Origin: an uncultured Clostridia bacterium
GTDB lineage: Bacteria > Bacillota > Clostridia > Christensenellales > Aristaeellaceae
Direction of reading: 5' to 3'
Length of the DNA stretch: 64,000 bases
Assembly: GCA_934630705.1 (NCBI GenBank)
Contig: CAKTWP010000010.1
Location: forward strand, 1 to 64,000
Below, piece after piece: positions 48,836 through 55,917 of the stretch. The position numbers and the translations under genes are program-made. Within the stretch, counting starts at the first letter, position 1, and each line of letters opens with the position of its first letter. The notes beneath the pieces are model-generated. The model was not told the DNA's origin and made no database searches. It worked only from the letters and a program-made list of their open reading frames with translations.

Positions 48836-50563
48836 TCAGGGCTTGGGCGTCACAGTGGGCGCGGCGGTAATAGCCACCCCGTTATGGTACAGGGGCATAG
48901 ATACGGACTCCTTGTTCCCGGCCTCGGGCGATTGCTGGCCGTCTGGGGCAGGGGTAGGGCTGGCCAGCGCCGCGGCGCGGTTCACCTCGTCATAGAGCGT
49001 TTGCAGGGTTTTTTGCCCCGCCGTGCCATCGGCGGACAGGCCCCGGGCACGCTGATACGCCTTCACTGCGGCCTTGGTGCCCTCCCGGTACTGGCCGGTA
49101 ACGGTGCCGTTATAAAAGCCCAGCTCCTTGAGCTTCATTTGCAGCCAGTACACATCCTGGCCCTCCTTCCCCACGGACAGGGAACGCGTCACCGCCGTAG
49201 GAGCGACGGAGCCATCGTAGACATAGACCGGCGGGGTGGGCGTAACGTTGGGCATCATGGATTTCTTATTCAGGCTGCCGGGCCGGATGGCATAGCGCAG
49301 CTCGGGATCCGCCGCCGCGCCGTCATGAATCCACACCTGCATGCCCTCCTTCACATGGTCATAAATCCATTTGGCGTCAGCCACGGTCAGGCGGATGCAG
49401 CCATGGGAGCCCCGCTTGCCAAGCCCTGTCAGGGAGCCGACCTTCAGCGTGCTGTCATCCGAGGAATTGGAATAGAGCACGCTGTGGAACGCGATTTCGC
49501 TGGTGATCTTCGTCCACCACCGGGCTTCGCCGCCGCCCCAGTTGGGAAATTTGCAATGGGCGGATTTGCGGCCGGTGAGGGTAAACGTGCCAAGGGGCGT
49601 GGGATACCTGGTGGTGCCGGTTGCGCAGAGAAAGGCCCGGTCCAGGTCGGTGTAAGCCTGGGTTTCCGTATTATATTTCCAAACCTTCACCACCTGGTTT
49701 TTGATGTCCACCTCAAACTTGTACGCCGCCGGCAGCGGAGCCACCGAGGGCTTGGGCGTGCAGTTCACGTCCGCCACCGCGGGATCGTTAAACAGCGTGT
49801 TCCACGTCTGCTCATCCACCTCCCCCGTCACCGTCAGGCCGTTCATTTTCTGGAACGCCTCCACGGCGGACTTGGTGTTTTTATAATAGCCGGTGGTGGT
49901 TTTCTTATAGGTGAAGAAGCCCAGATCCTTCAGCCGCTGCTGCACCAGCTGCACATCGTTGCTCTGACTGCCGTAAACCAGCTTCTTCGTAAACGTGCGA
50001 TGGGGGCCCATGGTGGGCGTAGGCGAGGGCACGGCGGTAGGATCCGGCACGGGCGAGGGGGTGGGCGAAGGCCGCACCAGCAGCGCAAACAGGGCTTCCT
50101 GGGTTTTCACATCCGCCTTGCCCGTTACCGTCAGACCGTTTTCCTGCTGGAAGGTCTGCACGGCGGCGGTGGTGCCCTCCAGGAAATTGCCGCTGGCGCT
50201 GCCCCAATAATAACCCAGCTCCGTCAGCTTTTCCTGAAGCAGCTTCACGTCCTGCCCCGAATCCCCATAGCTGATGGGGCGATAGCAGTCTCCGAAAATA
50301 ATTTCCAGCGTGGCTTCATCCGCCTGGCCGGTCACCGGCAGGTCATAAGCCTCCTGCACTGCGGAAACGGCTTTTTCCGTGGACGCGGTGTATTGATCGC
50401 TGGCCCGCACCTGGGTATAATTCATTTGCCGCAGGCGAGTGTTCAGTTCCAGCACCCGATCGCCCGTATCCCCCGGCTTCAGCGCGAACGCTTCCTCCGC
50501 ACCCGCCGCCAGACACAGGCAGATCGCCAGGATGACCGTCAGAAACCATGCCGTTTTTTTCAT
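48836..50563 (-). CDS. exported L,D-transpeptidase with four peptidoglycan-binding domains
   Basis: Wall-crosslinking enzyme of 575 residues that joins stem peptides through L,D (3-3) bonds. Signal peptide 1-22. PG_binding_1 domains at about 30-93, 99-160, 197-258 and 464-525, each with the GxxGxDVxxLQxxL start. The catalytic YkuD domain (about 280-415) has His360 and the active-site SHGCIRL with Cys389. Two Pro/Thr/Ser linkers (165-187 and 535-575) are wall-spanning. Having the catalytic domain in the middle, with one binding domain after it, is unusual. ATG at 50563 after AGAGGTGG. Confidence 0.93.
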   Translation of the reverse strand: MKKTAWFLTVILAICLCLAAGAEEAFALKPGDTGDRVLELNTRLRQMNYTQVRASDQYTASTEKAVSAVQEAYDLPVTGQADEATLEIIFGDCYRPISYGDSGQDVKLLQEKLTELGYYWGSASGNFLEGTTAAVQTFQQENGLTVTGKADVKTQEALFALLVRPSPTPSPVPDPTAVPSPTPTMGPHRTFTKKLVYGSQSNDVQLVQQRLKDLGFFTYKKTTTGYYKNTKSAVEAFQKMNGLTVTGEVDEQTWNTLFNDPAVADVNCTPKPSVAPLPAAYKFEVDIKNQVVKVWKYNTETQAYTDLDRAFLCATGTTRYPTPLGTFTLTGRKSAHCKFPNWGGGEARWWTKITSEIAFHSVLYSNSSDDSTLKVGSLTGLGKRGSHGCIRLTVADAKWIYDHVKEGMQVWIHDGAAADPELRYAIRPGSLNKKSMMPNVTPTPPVYVYDGSVAPTAVTRSLSVGKEGQDVYWLQMKLKELGFYNGTVTGQYREGTKAAVKAYQRARGLSADGTAGQKTLQTLYDEVNRAAALASPTPAPDGQQSPEAGNKESVSMPLYHNGVAITAAPTVTPKP

Positions 50564-50610
50564 CGAAATGCCACCTCTTGTGTTCTTGTAATCATGCCGC
50601 TTCGGGCTTT

Positions 50611-50639
50611 ATTGTAGACGCGCCGGAAAGTGAAAGCAA
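50611..50639 (-). promoter_or_regulatory. promoter of L,D-transpeptidase gene
   Basis: Reverse strand -35 TTGCTT (50634-50639), 17-bp spacer, -10 TACAAT (50611-50616). Confidence 0.6.
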
Positions 50640-50848
50640 GCGGTAATTCATGGGAGGCGCTCAGGCGGCTCGTTTTCGCCGCCAAAGGCCCATGGTTATT
50701 AAAAGCCAGAAAGCCGAATTTGTCAACACTTTATGGAGGAATTGTTACATTTCATACGTTAATGCCTTTTCGATGCGTGAACAAAAAGCTGTCTTTTCTA
50801 TCCGGGCGCATTGTTCACGCCATGAAGTCCAGTTGTTTCTCCCATGCA

Positions 50849-50911
50849 GCTTTCCTGGAAAGGGGTGTAGGGGAAATCGTTCTTTGGCTGCAAAGAACGG
50901 TTTCCCCCACA
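50849..50911 (-). repeat. palindromic intergenic repeat, copy 1
   Basis: 63-bp element directly after cotJC: long imperfect hairpin (GGGGGAAA..CGTTCTTTG / CAAAGAACG..TTTCCCC) plus a non-palindromic 3' flank ending CAGGAAAGC. The same element in the same gene-relative orientation occurs at 55743-55807. Confidence 0.85.
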
Positions 50912-50922
50912 ATTCATATGAT

Positions 50923-51519
50923 TTACGGATCAAACGCCAGATTCACGGCGTAGAAGTTTTTGCTGTCCAGCTTTTCCTGCGTCAGGCGCAACAGCTCGCC
51001 GAAGCGCTGATAATGCACAATTTCCCGCGCCCGCAGGAATTTCATCACCTGGTTCACATCCGGGTTGTCGCTGAGCCGCAGGATGTTTTCATAGGTGGTG
51101 CGCGCCTTTTGTTCGGCAGCCATGTTTTCATGCAGATCGGTGATGGGATCGCCCTTCACCTGCAGGCTGGCGGCGGTAAAGGGCACACCCGCTGCGGATT
51201 GGAGATACACCCCGCCGGTGTGATCCACAAACGTGGCGTCATATCCCCCGGCCTTTACCTGGCTCACGGTCATGTTTTTCGTCAGCTGCCGCACCACAGC
51301 GCCCACAATTTCCAGATGTGCCAGTTCCTCGGTGCCAATATCCGTCAGAGCGGCCTTGGCCTCATTGGTCGGCATATGATAGCGCTGGCTCAGATAGCGC
51401 ATGGCCGCGCTCAGCTCTCCGTCCGGCCCGCCGAACTGGGAAATAATCACCTGAGCCAGCCGGGGATCCGTATTGCAGATTTTGACCGGAAACTGCAATT
51501 GCTTCTTATAAATCCACAT
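50923..51519 (-). CDS. cotJC: spore coat protein CotJC, manganese-catalase family
   Basis: A 198-residue ferritin-like protein with dimanganese-catalase ligands: Glu in AKAALTDIGTEELAHLE and in ENMAAEQKARTTYE, plus REIVHYQRFGE near the end. CotJC is part of the spore coat in Bacillus and Clostridia and may remove peroxide. ATG at 51519 after GGAGGAAAG. Last gene of the cotJABC set, 12 bases past cotJB. Confidence 0.94.
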   Translation of the reverse strand: MWIYKKQLQFPVKICNTDPRLAQVIISQFGGPDGELSAAMRYLSQRYHMPTNEAKAALTDIGTEELAHLEIVGAVVRQLTKNMTVSQVKAGGYDATFVDHTGGVYLQSAAGVPFTAASLQVKGDPITDLHENMAAEQKARTTYENILRLSDNPDVNQVMKFLRAREIVHYQRFGELLRLTQEKLDSKNFYAVNLAFDP

Positions 51520-51531
51520 CCGCTTTCCTCC

Positions 51532-51864
51532 TCACTGGCCGCAGCCGCATTCCCAGGGCCAGGGGCCCTCCAGCCATTCCCAGTAAATCGGGCAGCTGCT
51601 TCCGGGAGCGCAGGCCGCGCACAGGCTGCCGTCCCCCGGATTGCTTGCAGCATCCAGCGCCGTCAACGCGCTTTCCGTGGGCATAGCGCAGGGCGTTTCC
51701 TGCAGCAGCGCCGCATAATTGCCGTCAGGCAGCTGATCCATCAGCGCCTGATATTGTTTCAGAGCGCACCTGTCCTGGGGATGGGTGTTCAGATAGAGCC
51801 GCAGTTCCCATGCCGCGAAGGGCAGGGCATAATCCCGGCGCAGATTCATCACGCATTCAGCCAC
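51532..51864 (-). CDS. cotJB: spore coat protein CotJB
   Basis: Small coat protein of about 110 residues. Family marks: the N-terminal LRRDYALPFAAWELRLYLNTHPQD block and the C-terminal WEWLEGPWPWE. Between them it has a longer, Ala/Cys-rich middle than usual (about 30 extra residues with CAACAPGSSC). The start is read as the GTG at 51864 after AAGGAGG, which overlaps the end of cotJA by eight bases; an ATG five codons downstream is the alternative. Confidence 0.85.
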   Translation of the reverse strand: MAECVMNLRRDYALPFAAWELRLYLNTHPQDRCALKQYQALMDQLPDGNYAALLQETPCAMPTESALTALDAASNPGDGSLCAACAPGSSCPIYWEWLEGPWPWECGCGQ

Positions 51865-52069
51865 GGGCCGCGCCTCCTTCCCCACCCTGAAAGGGCTTGT
51901 CCAACTCGGGAAACAGCGTCCCAGCATACAGCGCTTCCTCGGGCGCATAGGCGTTTTTCAGCGCCTGCATGGGCACATAGCTCATGGCCAGGGCGGGCTG
52001 CTGCGCCGAAGGGGCGCTTTGCGCGGGAAGAACGGGCGCATCTATTTGCATCTGCACGGCGTTTTTCAT
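51857..52069 (-). CDS. cotJA: spore coat-associated protein CotJA
   Basis: A 70-residue protein with the CotJA core YVPMQALKNAYAPEEALYAGTLFPELDKPF. The first 28 residues are Ala/Pro/Gln-rich. ATG at 52069, with a GAGG site nine to twelve bases upstream. First gene of cotJABC. In Bacillus the operon is read by SigE in the mother cell; I could not place a SigE promoter with confidence. Confidence 0.85.
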   Translation of the reverse strand: MKNAVQMQIDAPVLPAQSAPSAQQPALAMSYVPMQALKNAYAPEEALYAGTLFPELDKPFQGGEGGAARG

Positions 52070-52148
52070 CCGGCATGCCTCATTTCCTTTTCAATTCAGG
52101 CAGTTTTTCTGCCCCTATCAGCTTATGCGCTTCTGACAGGAATGCTAC

Positions 52149-52172
52149 AAAAAAAGCCCGGCAATGCCGGGC
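52149..52172 (-). terminator. terminator after small conserved gene
   Basis: GCCCGGCA/TGCCGGGC stem (52156-52172) followed on the reverse strand by seven T, ten bases past the stop at 52182. Confidence 0.85.
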
Positions 52173-52181
52173 CGGGAATCG

Positions 52182-52379
52182 TTAATTTTCCTTCGTTATT
52201 TCCTTGATATGATCCTCGTAAAATTCAATGGCCTGATTTTCGATGGTGTCCACTACAATGCTTTCTTTTCCGTTTTCGTTATCGTCAGGGTAAAAATAGT
52301 CATTTACCTTTCCAAGGAATACCTTGTCATTATCTGCAACAATCTTCACTTTTTTGCCGTAGTATTGCTTCAGGTTCAC
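52182..52379 (-). CDS. small conserved protein, unknown function
   Basis: 65 residues, acidic, beta-rich; pattern YYGKKVKIVADNDKVFLGKV at the start and a DDNENGKESIVVDT middle suggest a small beta-barrel of Sm/LSM-like type, as seen in uncharacterised Firmicute proteins. Start is a GTG at 52379 with GGAAG upstream. Single gene with a strong terminator. Function not assigned. Confidence 0.6.
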   Translation of the reverse strand: MNLKQYYGKKVKIVADNDKVFLGKVNDYFYPDDNENGKESIVVDTIENQAIEFYEDHIKEITKEN

Positions 52380-52439
52380 CTGCTGTCTTCCTTTCCGGAA
52401 ATAATATGCGTTTGCCTCTTTGAGATGGATAGCAACGAT

Positions 52440-53405
52440 TTATCGCTTGCGCCATACGAAGGGCAGCGCATCGGCAGGATAATGATCCACCTGCTCAATC
52501 AGCGCCTGCGCATCCTGACCCTGGGCATAGGGCAGCCGGGCGATGGCGGCCAGCGCCGTTTCCTTGGACGCATAAAAATGAAACTGTACTTTCGGATGCT
52601 CCGCCTGCCAGTTGGCAGGCAGCAGGGCGCACACATCCCCCACCGCATGCAGCGCCAGCGGGAGCTCCAGCCCGGATGCATCAACCACATCATTCAAAAA
52701 CGCCTGCACCGATTCCCTGCGCCGGTTTTCGCTCATGGTGCCGGCCTGAAACTGGGCCATCATCCCCAGCGCATCCTCCATCGGCAGCCAGCCATTCTGG
52801 CCGGCCGCGGATTGCAGCGCGCTGCCCGCGTTCTTTTCCCAGGTCATCAGCAGCCCGGGATGCAGGCTTTTCCGGGCTTCGCCGGTGATCAGAATCCAGA
52901 TTGGCGGGGCAATATAAATGCCCATCGCCTCCCGTTCCCAGGGCTGAAGCAGCACCTCCGCCTGCACCTTCCACACCCGCCGCCTTGCCAGGGAAATGCC
53001 ATGCCGTCGCAAAAGCCGCCAGATTGCATCAGGCGATGCATCCAGCCGCCGGGCCAGGGCGGATGCCGTCCAGAACGCCATAGGCGCGGGCGGCTCCTGC
53101 TGCAGAAGCGCTAAGGTGCGCCGTTCAAAATCCTCGTCATACACTCGGGGCTTCCCGGTTCTGGGCCGGTCCATCAGTCCCTGCACACCCTCCTGATTAT
53201 ATCGCGCACGCCAGCGGAACACCATGCTGCGGCTCATCCCCGTTTTCTGCACAATCTCATCCGGGGTTTCCCCTTCCATCCAGTGCAGAATCAGTTTCGC
53301 CCGCTCGCGCATCCGCGGCTCCGTTTCCGGCGCCTGGGCAAGCGCCTGAAGCTGCTCGGCTTCTCTTGGACCCGGTTTGCGGCGATGTGGGGCTGCGTTG
53401 GCCAT
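52440..53405 (-). CDS. IS630-type transposase-derived helix-turn-helix protein, probably not catalytic
   Basis: 321 residues. Residues 15-120 form the two helix-turn-helix units of IS630/Tc1 transposases (GETPDEIVQKTGMSRSMVFRWRARY and the GLMDRPRTGKPR linker), and 120-170 a second winged part. The following DDE region has the right spacing but the first acidic DE pair of the family is replaced by IYIAPPIWILITGE; the second site (HAVGDVCALLP) keeps one Asp; the final part QFHFYASKETALAAI replaces the LPPYSPxLNPIE-type end. No terminal inverted repeats are seen on either side. I read it as a domesticated or dying transposase that may still bind DNA. ATG at 53405 after GGGAGG. Confidence 0.65.
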   Translation of the reverse strand: MANAAPHRRKPGPREAEQLQALAQAPETEPRMRERAKLILHWMEGETPDEIVQKTGMSRSMVFRWRARYNQEGVQGLMDRPRTGKPRVYDEDFERRTLALLQQEPPAPMAFWTASALARRLDASPDAIWRLLRRHGISLARRRVWKVQAEVLLQPWEREAMGIYIAPPIWILITGEARKSLHPGLLMTWEKNAGSALQSAAGQNGWLPMEDALGMMAQFQAGTMSENRRRESVQAFLNDVVDASGLELPLALHAVGDVCALLPANWQAEHPKVQFHFYASKETALAAIARLPYAQGQDAQALIEQVDHYPADALPFVWRKR

Positions 53406-53620
53406 GGCTGTTCCTCCCTTTGCCGGGCGTCGCCGCGAAAGCAGAAAAGCCCAGAATAAACACACCCGATGCATGGAAAGGACGTATGCGTTTCCGCTTA
53501 ATTCATCAAGGGCGCGCGCGAATTGTTATTTGTTATTATATCACAGTTTCCCCCACTTGTCACCCCTTTTTATAGGAAATATATAACAATATATCAAAAA
53601 AACGCTAATCTGCAAACATA

Positions 53621-53649
53621 TTGTCAATTTGCTTTATTTATGCTACAAT
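53621..53649 (+). promoter_or_regulatory. promoter of GH42 gene
   Basis: -35 TTGTCA (53621-53626), 17-bp spacer, -10 TACAAT (53644-53649), 45 bases before the start codon. Confidence 0.75.
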
Positions 53650-53694
53650 TTCTGCATATGGAAACCTTCCGCGGATGAAATAAAGGAGGCTCTT

Positions 53695-55719
53695 ATGGCG
53701 CAGTTTTCTCCCCTCATGCAAGGCATGCCCGTGCTGCTGCACGGCGGCGATTACAACCCGGAGCAATGGATCAACCAGAAAGACGCTATCTGGCCCCTGG
53801 ACATGAAAATGGCCCGGGGCGCGGAGATCAATACCCTGTCGGTGGGCATTTTTTCCTGGGCCATGCTGGAGCCCCGAGAAGGCGAATACCATTTCGAATG
53901 GCTGGACGAAGTGATAGACATGCTGGCGCAAAATGGCATCAAGGCTGTGTTGGCCACGCCCAGCGGCGCCCGGCCCGCCTGGCTGGCGGAAAAGTATCCC
54001 GAGGTGCTGCGGGTAAACGAGCGGCGGGAAAAGGCGCTGTTCGGCGGGCGGCACAATCATTGCCTCACCTCCCCGGTCTATCGGGAAAAGGTGCGGCAGA
54101 TCAACACGCTTCTGGCCCGACGCTACAAGGATCATCCCGCGCTGGGAATGTGGCACATATCCAACGAATACGGCGGCGAATGCCATTGCCCCCTGTGCCA
54201 GCAGAAGTTCCGGGAATGGCTGCAGGCGCGGTATCAGGATATCGACACCTTGAACGACTGCTGGTGGAACACATTCTGGTCGCATCGGTATAACAGCTTT
54301 GATCAGATCGAAAGCCCCAGCCCCATCGGGGAAACGGGCCATGGCCTGAGTCTGGCCTGGAAGCGGTTCACCACCGATCAATTCTGCGATTTTTATGATT
54401 GGGAAATCGCTCCGCTCAAGGAAATCACGCCGAATGTGCCCTGCACGGCCAATCTGATGGGCACCTATACGGGCATCAATTATTTCAAGCTGGGCCTGCA
54501 TCTGGATTGCTCCTCCTGGGATAATTATCCCGTCTGGACCGGGGACGCGCGGGATATCCAGGTTTGCCTGGACGCGGCGTTCAAGCATGATCTGATGCGG
54601 GGCGTGGGCGGAGGCAAGCCCTTTATGATGATGGAATCCTCCCCCTCGGCGGTCAACTGGCAGCCCATTAACCGGCTGCGGCAAAACGGCGTGCTGATGC
54701 TCCAGAGTCTTCAGGCCGTGGCCCATGGCTCGGACACGGTGCAGTATTTCCAGTTCCGTAAGGGCCGGGGCTCCTCCGAAAAGTTTCATGGCGCGGTGGT
54801 TTCCCATGACAACAGCCCCGAGAACCGGGTCTATCGCGAGGTTTGCCAGGTAGGCCATGCGCTGAAGGACATCAGCGCGGTGACGGGAGCGGGCCCGGAA
54901 AACAGAATCGCCGTGGTCTACGATTGGGAAAACCGCTGGATGCTGGACATGGCCCAGTTCGGAAACAACCTGGACAAAGGCTATGAACGCGCCGTGCGGG
55001 AGCACCACAGCGCCCTGATGCGGGAAGGCTTCGGCGTGGACGTGATCGACGAAAAATGCGATCTGAGCGGATACAGGATGGTCTGCGGGCCCATGACGTA
55101 TATGCTCCGGCCCGGGTTTGCCCAGCGGGTGCAGGCCTTTGTGGAAAAGGGCGGCGTCTATGTGGGCACCTATTGCTCCGGCTGGGTGGACGTGGAGGAT
55201 CTATGCTTTATGGACGGCTTCCCCGGCCCGCTGAAGGAAGTATTCGGCGTGTGGGATGAGGAAACCGACGCTTTGGACGAAACCCAGCATGGCCATTTTG
55301 TCTGGCAGGGAAAGCGCTATGAAACCTCCGATTGGGCCGCGCTGGTGCATCCTCAGGGCGCGGCGGTGCTGGCGGAATACACGGACCGGTTCTACGCCGG
55401 GTATCCGGCGCTGACGGAAAACCGCTTTGGTGCGGGCAAATGCTATTACATTGCCGCCCATACCAGCCTGGATTTCCTGCAGGATTTCTATCGCTTTGCC
55501 GCGGCGCAGGCTGGGGTGTCCCCTGTGCTGTCTCCGCTGCCCAGCGGTGTGCTGGCCACGGAACGGGTGGGCGATCAGGGACGTTTTCTGTTCGTGATGA
55601 ACACCTCTCCGGCCCGCGCCACCGTTAACCTTCCCGTCTGCGAAAACCTGCGCACCGGCGAAGCGGTTTCCGGCCCCACGGTACTCAAGGGCTATGAGGT
55701 GCTGGTGCTGAAACGCTGA
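53695..55719 (+). CDS. GH42 beta-galactosidase
   Basis: Retaining beta-galactosidase of 674 residues, cytoplasmic (no signal peptide). TIM barrel opens with GGDYNPEQW near 18-25; acid/base Glu158 in HISNEYGG, zinc-type cysteines at 123, 163, 165 and 168 (CHCPLC), and nucleophile Glu314 in MMMESSPSAVNW. A trimerisation domain (about 395-600) and a small C-terminal beta domain follow; length is standard. Acts on galacto-oligosaccharides such as galactan fragments. ATG at 53695 after AAAGGAGG. Single-gene unit with a palindromic repeat after its stop. Confidence 0.95.
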   Translation: MAQFSPLMQGMPVLLHGGDYNPEQWINQKDAIWPLDMKMARGAEINTLSVGIFSWAMLEPREGEYHFEWLDEVIDMLAQNGIKAVLATPSGARPAWLAEKYPEVLRVNERREKALFGGRHNHCLTSPVYREKVRQINTLLARRYKDHPALGMWHISNEYGGECHCPLCQQKFREWLQARYQDIDTLNDCWWNTFWSHRYNSFDQIESPSPIGETGHGLSLAWKRFTTDQFCDFYDWEIAPLKEITPNVPCTANLMGTYTGINYFKLGLHLDCSSWDNYPVWTGDARDIQVCLDAAFKHDLMRGVGGGKPFMMMESSPSAVNWQPINRLRQNGVLMLQSLQAVAHGSDTVQYFQFRKGRGSSEKFHGAVVSHDNSPENRVYREVCQVGHALKDISAVTGAGPENRIAVVYDWENRWMLDMAQFGNNLDKGYERAVREHHSALMREGFGVDVIDEKCDLSGYRMVCGPMTYMLRPGFAQRVQAFVEKGGVYVGTYCSGWVDVEDLCFMDGFPGPLKEVFGVWDEETDALDETQHGHFVWQGKRYETSDWAALVHPQGAAVLAEYTDRFYAGYPALTENRFGAGKCYYIAAHTSLDFLQDFYRFAAAQAGVSPVLSPLPSGVLATERVGDQGRFLFVMNTSPARATVNLPVCENLRTGEAVSGPTVLKGYEVLVLKR

Positions 55720-55742
55720 CAATGATAAGGTGAGAAAAATGA

Positions 55743-55807
55743 TGCGGGGGAAAAACGTTCTTTGTGGCCAAAGAATGCTTTTCCCCCGCAACCCTTTTCA
55801 GGAAAGC
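55743..55807 (+). repeat. palindromic intergenic repeat, copy 2
   Basis: 65-bp element 23 bases after the GH42 stop, matching the element at 50849-50911: same hairpin with GGGGGAAAA, CGTTCTTTG and GCCAAAGAA segments and the same CCCTTTTCAGGAAAGC 3' flank, in the same orientation relative to the upstream gene. Confidence 0.85.
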
Positions 55808-55843
55808 CATAGGGATTGATACGGGTTATGTGCTTTTCAACAG

Positions 55844-55897
55844 TGCGCCCCAGATTGGAAAGAGAAAGCCTTTTGTTTCTCTCCAATCTGGGGCGCA
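55844..55897. repeat. long hairpin between convergent glycosidase genes
   Basis: Perfect 16-bp outer arms (55844-55859 with 55882-55897) and an inner AGAGAAA/TTTCTCT stem with one bulged base. No T run on either side. Probably marks the end of both GH42 and GH2 transcripts. Confidence 0.8.
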
Positions 55898-55917
55898 TTG
55901 ATCCTTGATTTGGCAGT

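Noticed and set aside
52440..53405. Active IS630 insertion sequence
   Set aside because: No terminal inverted repeats or TA duplication found by eye and the catalytic motif looks altered.
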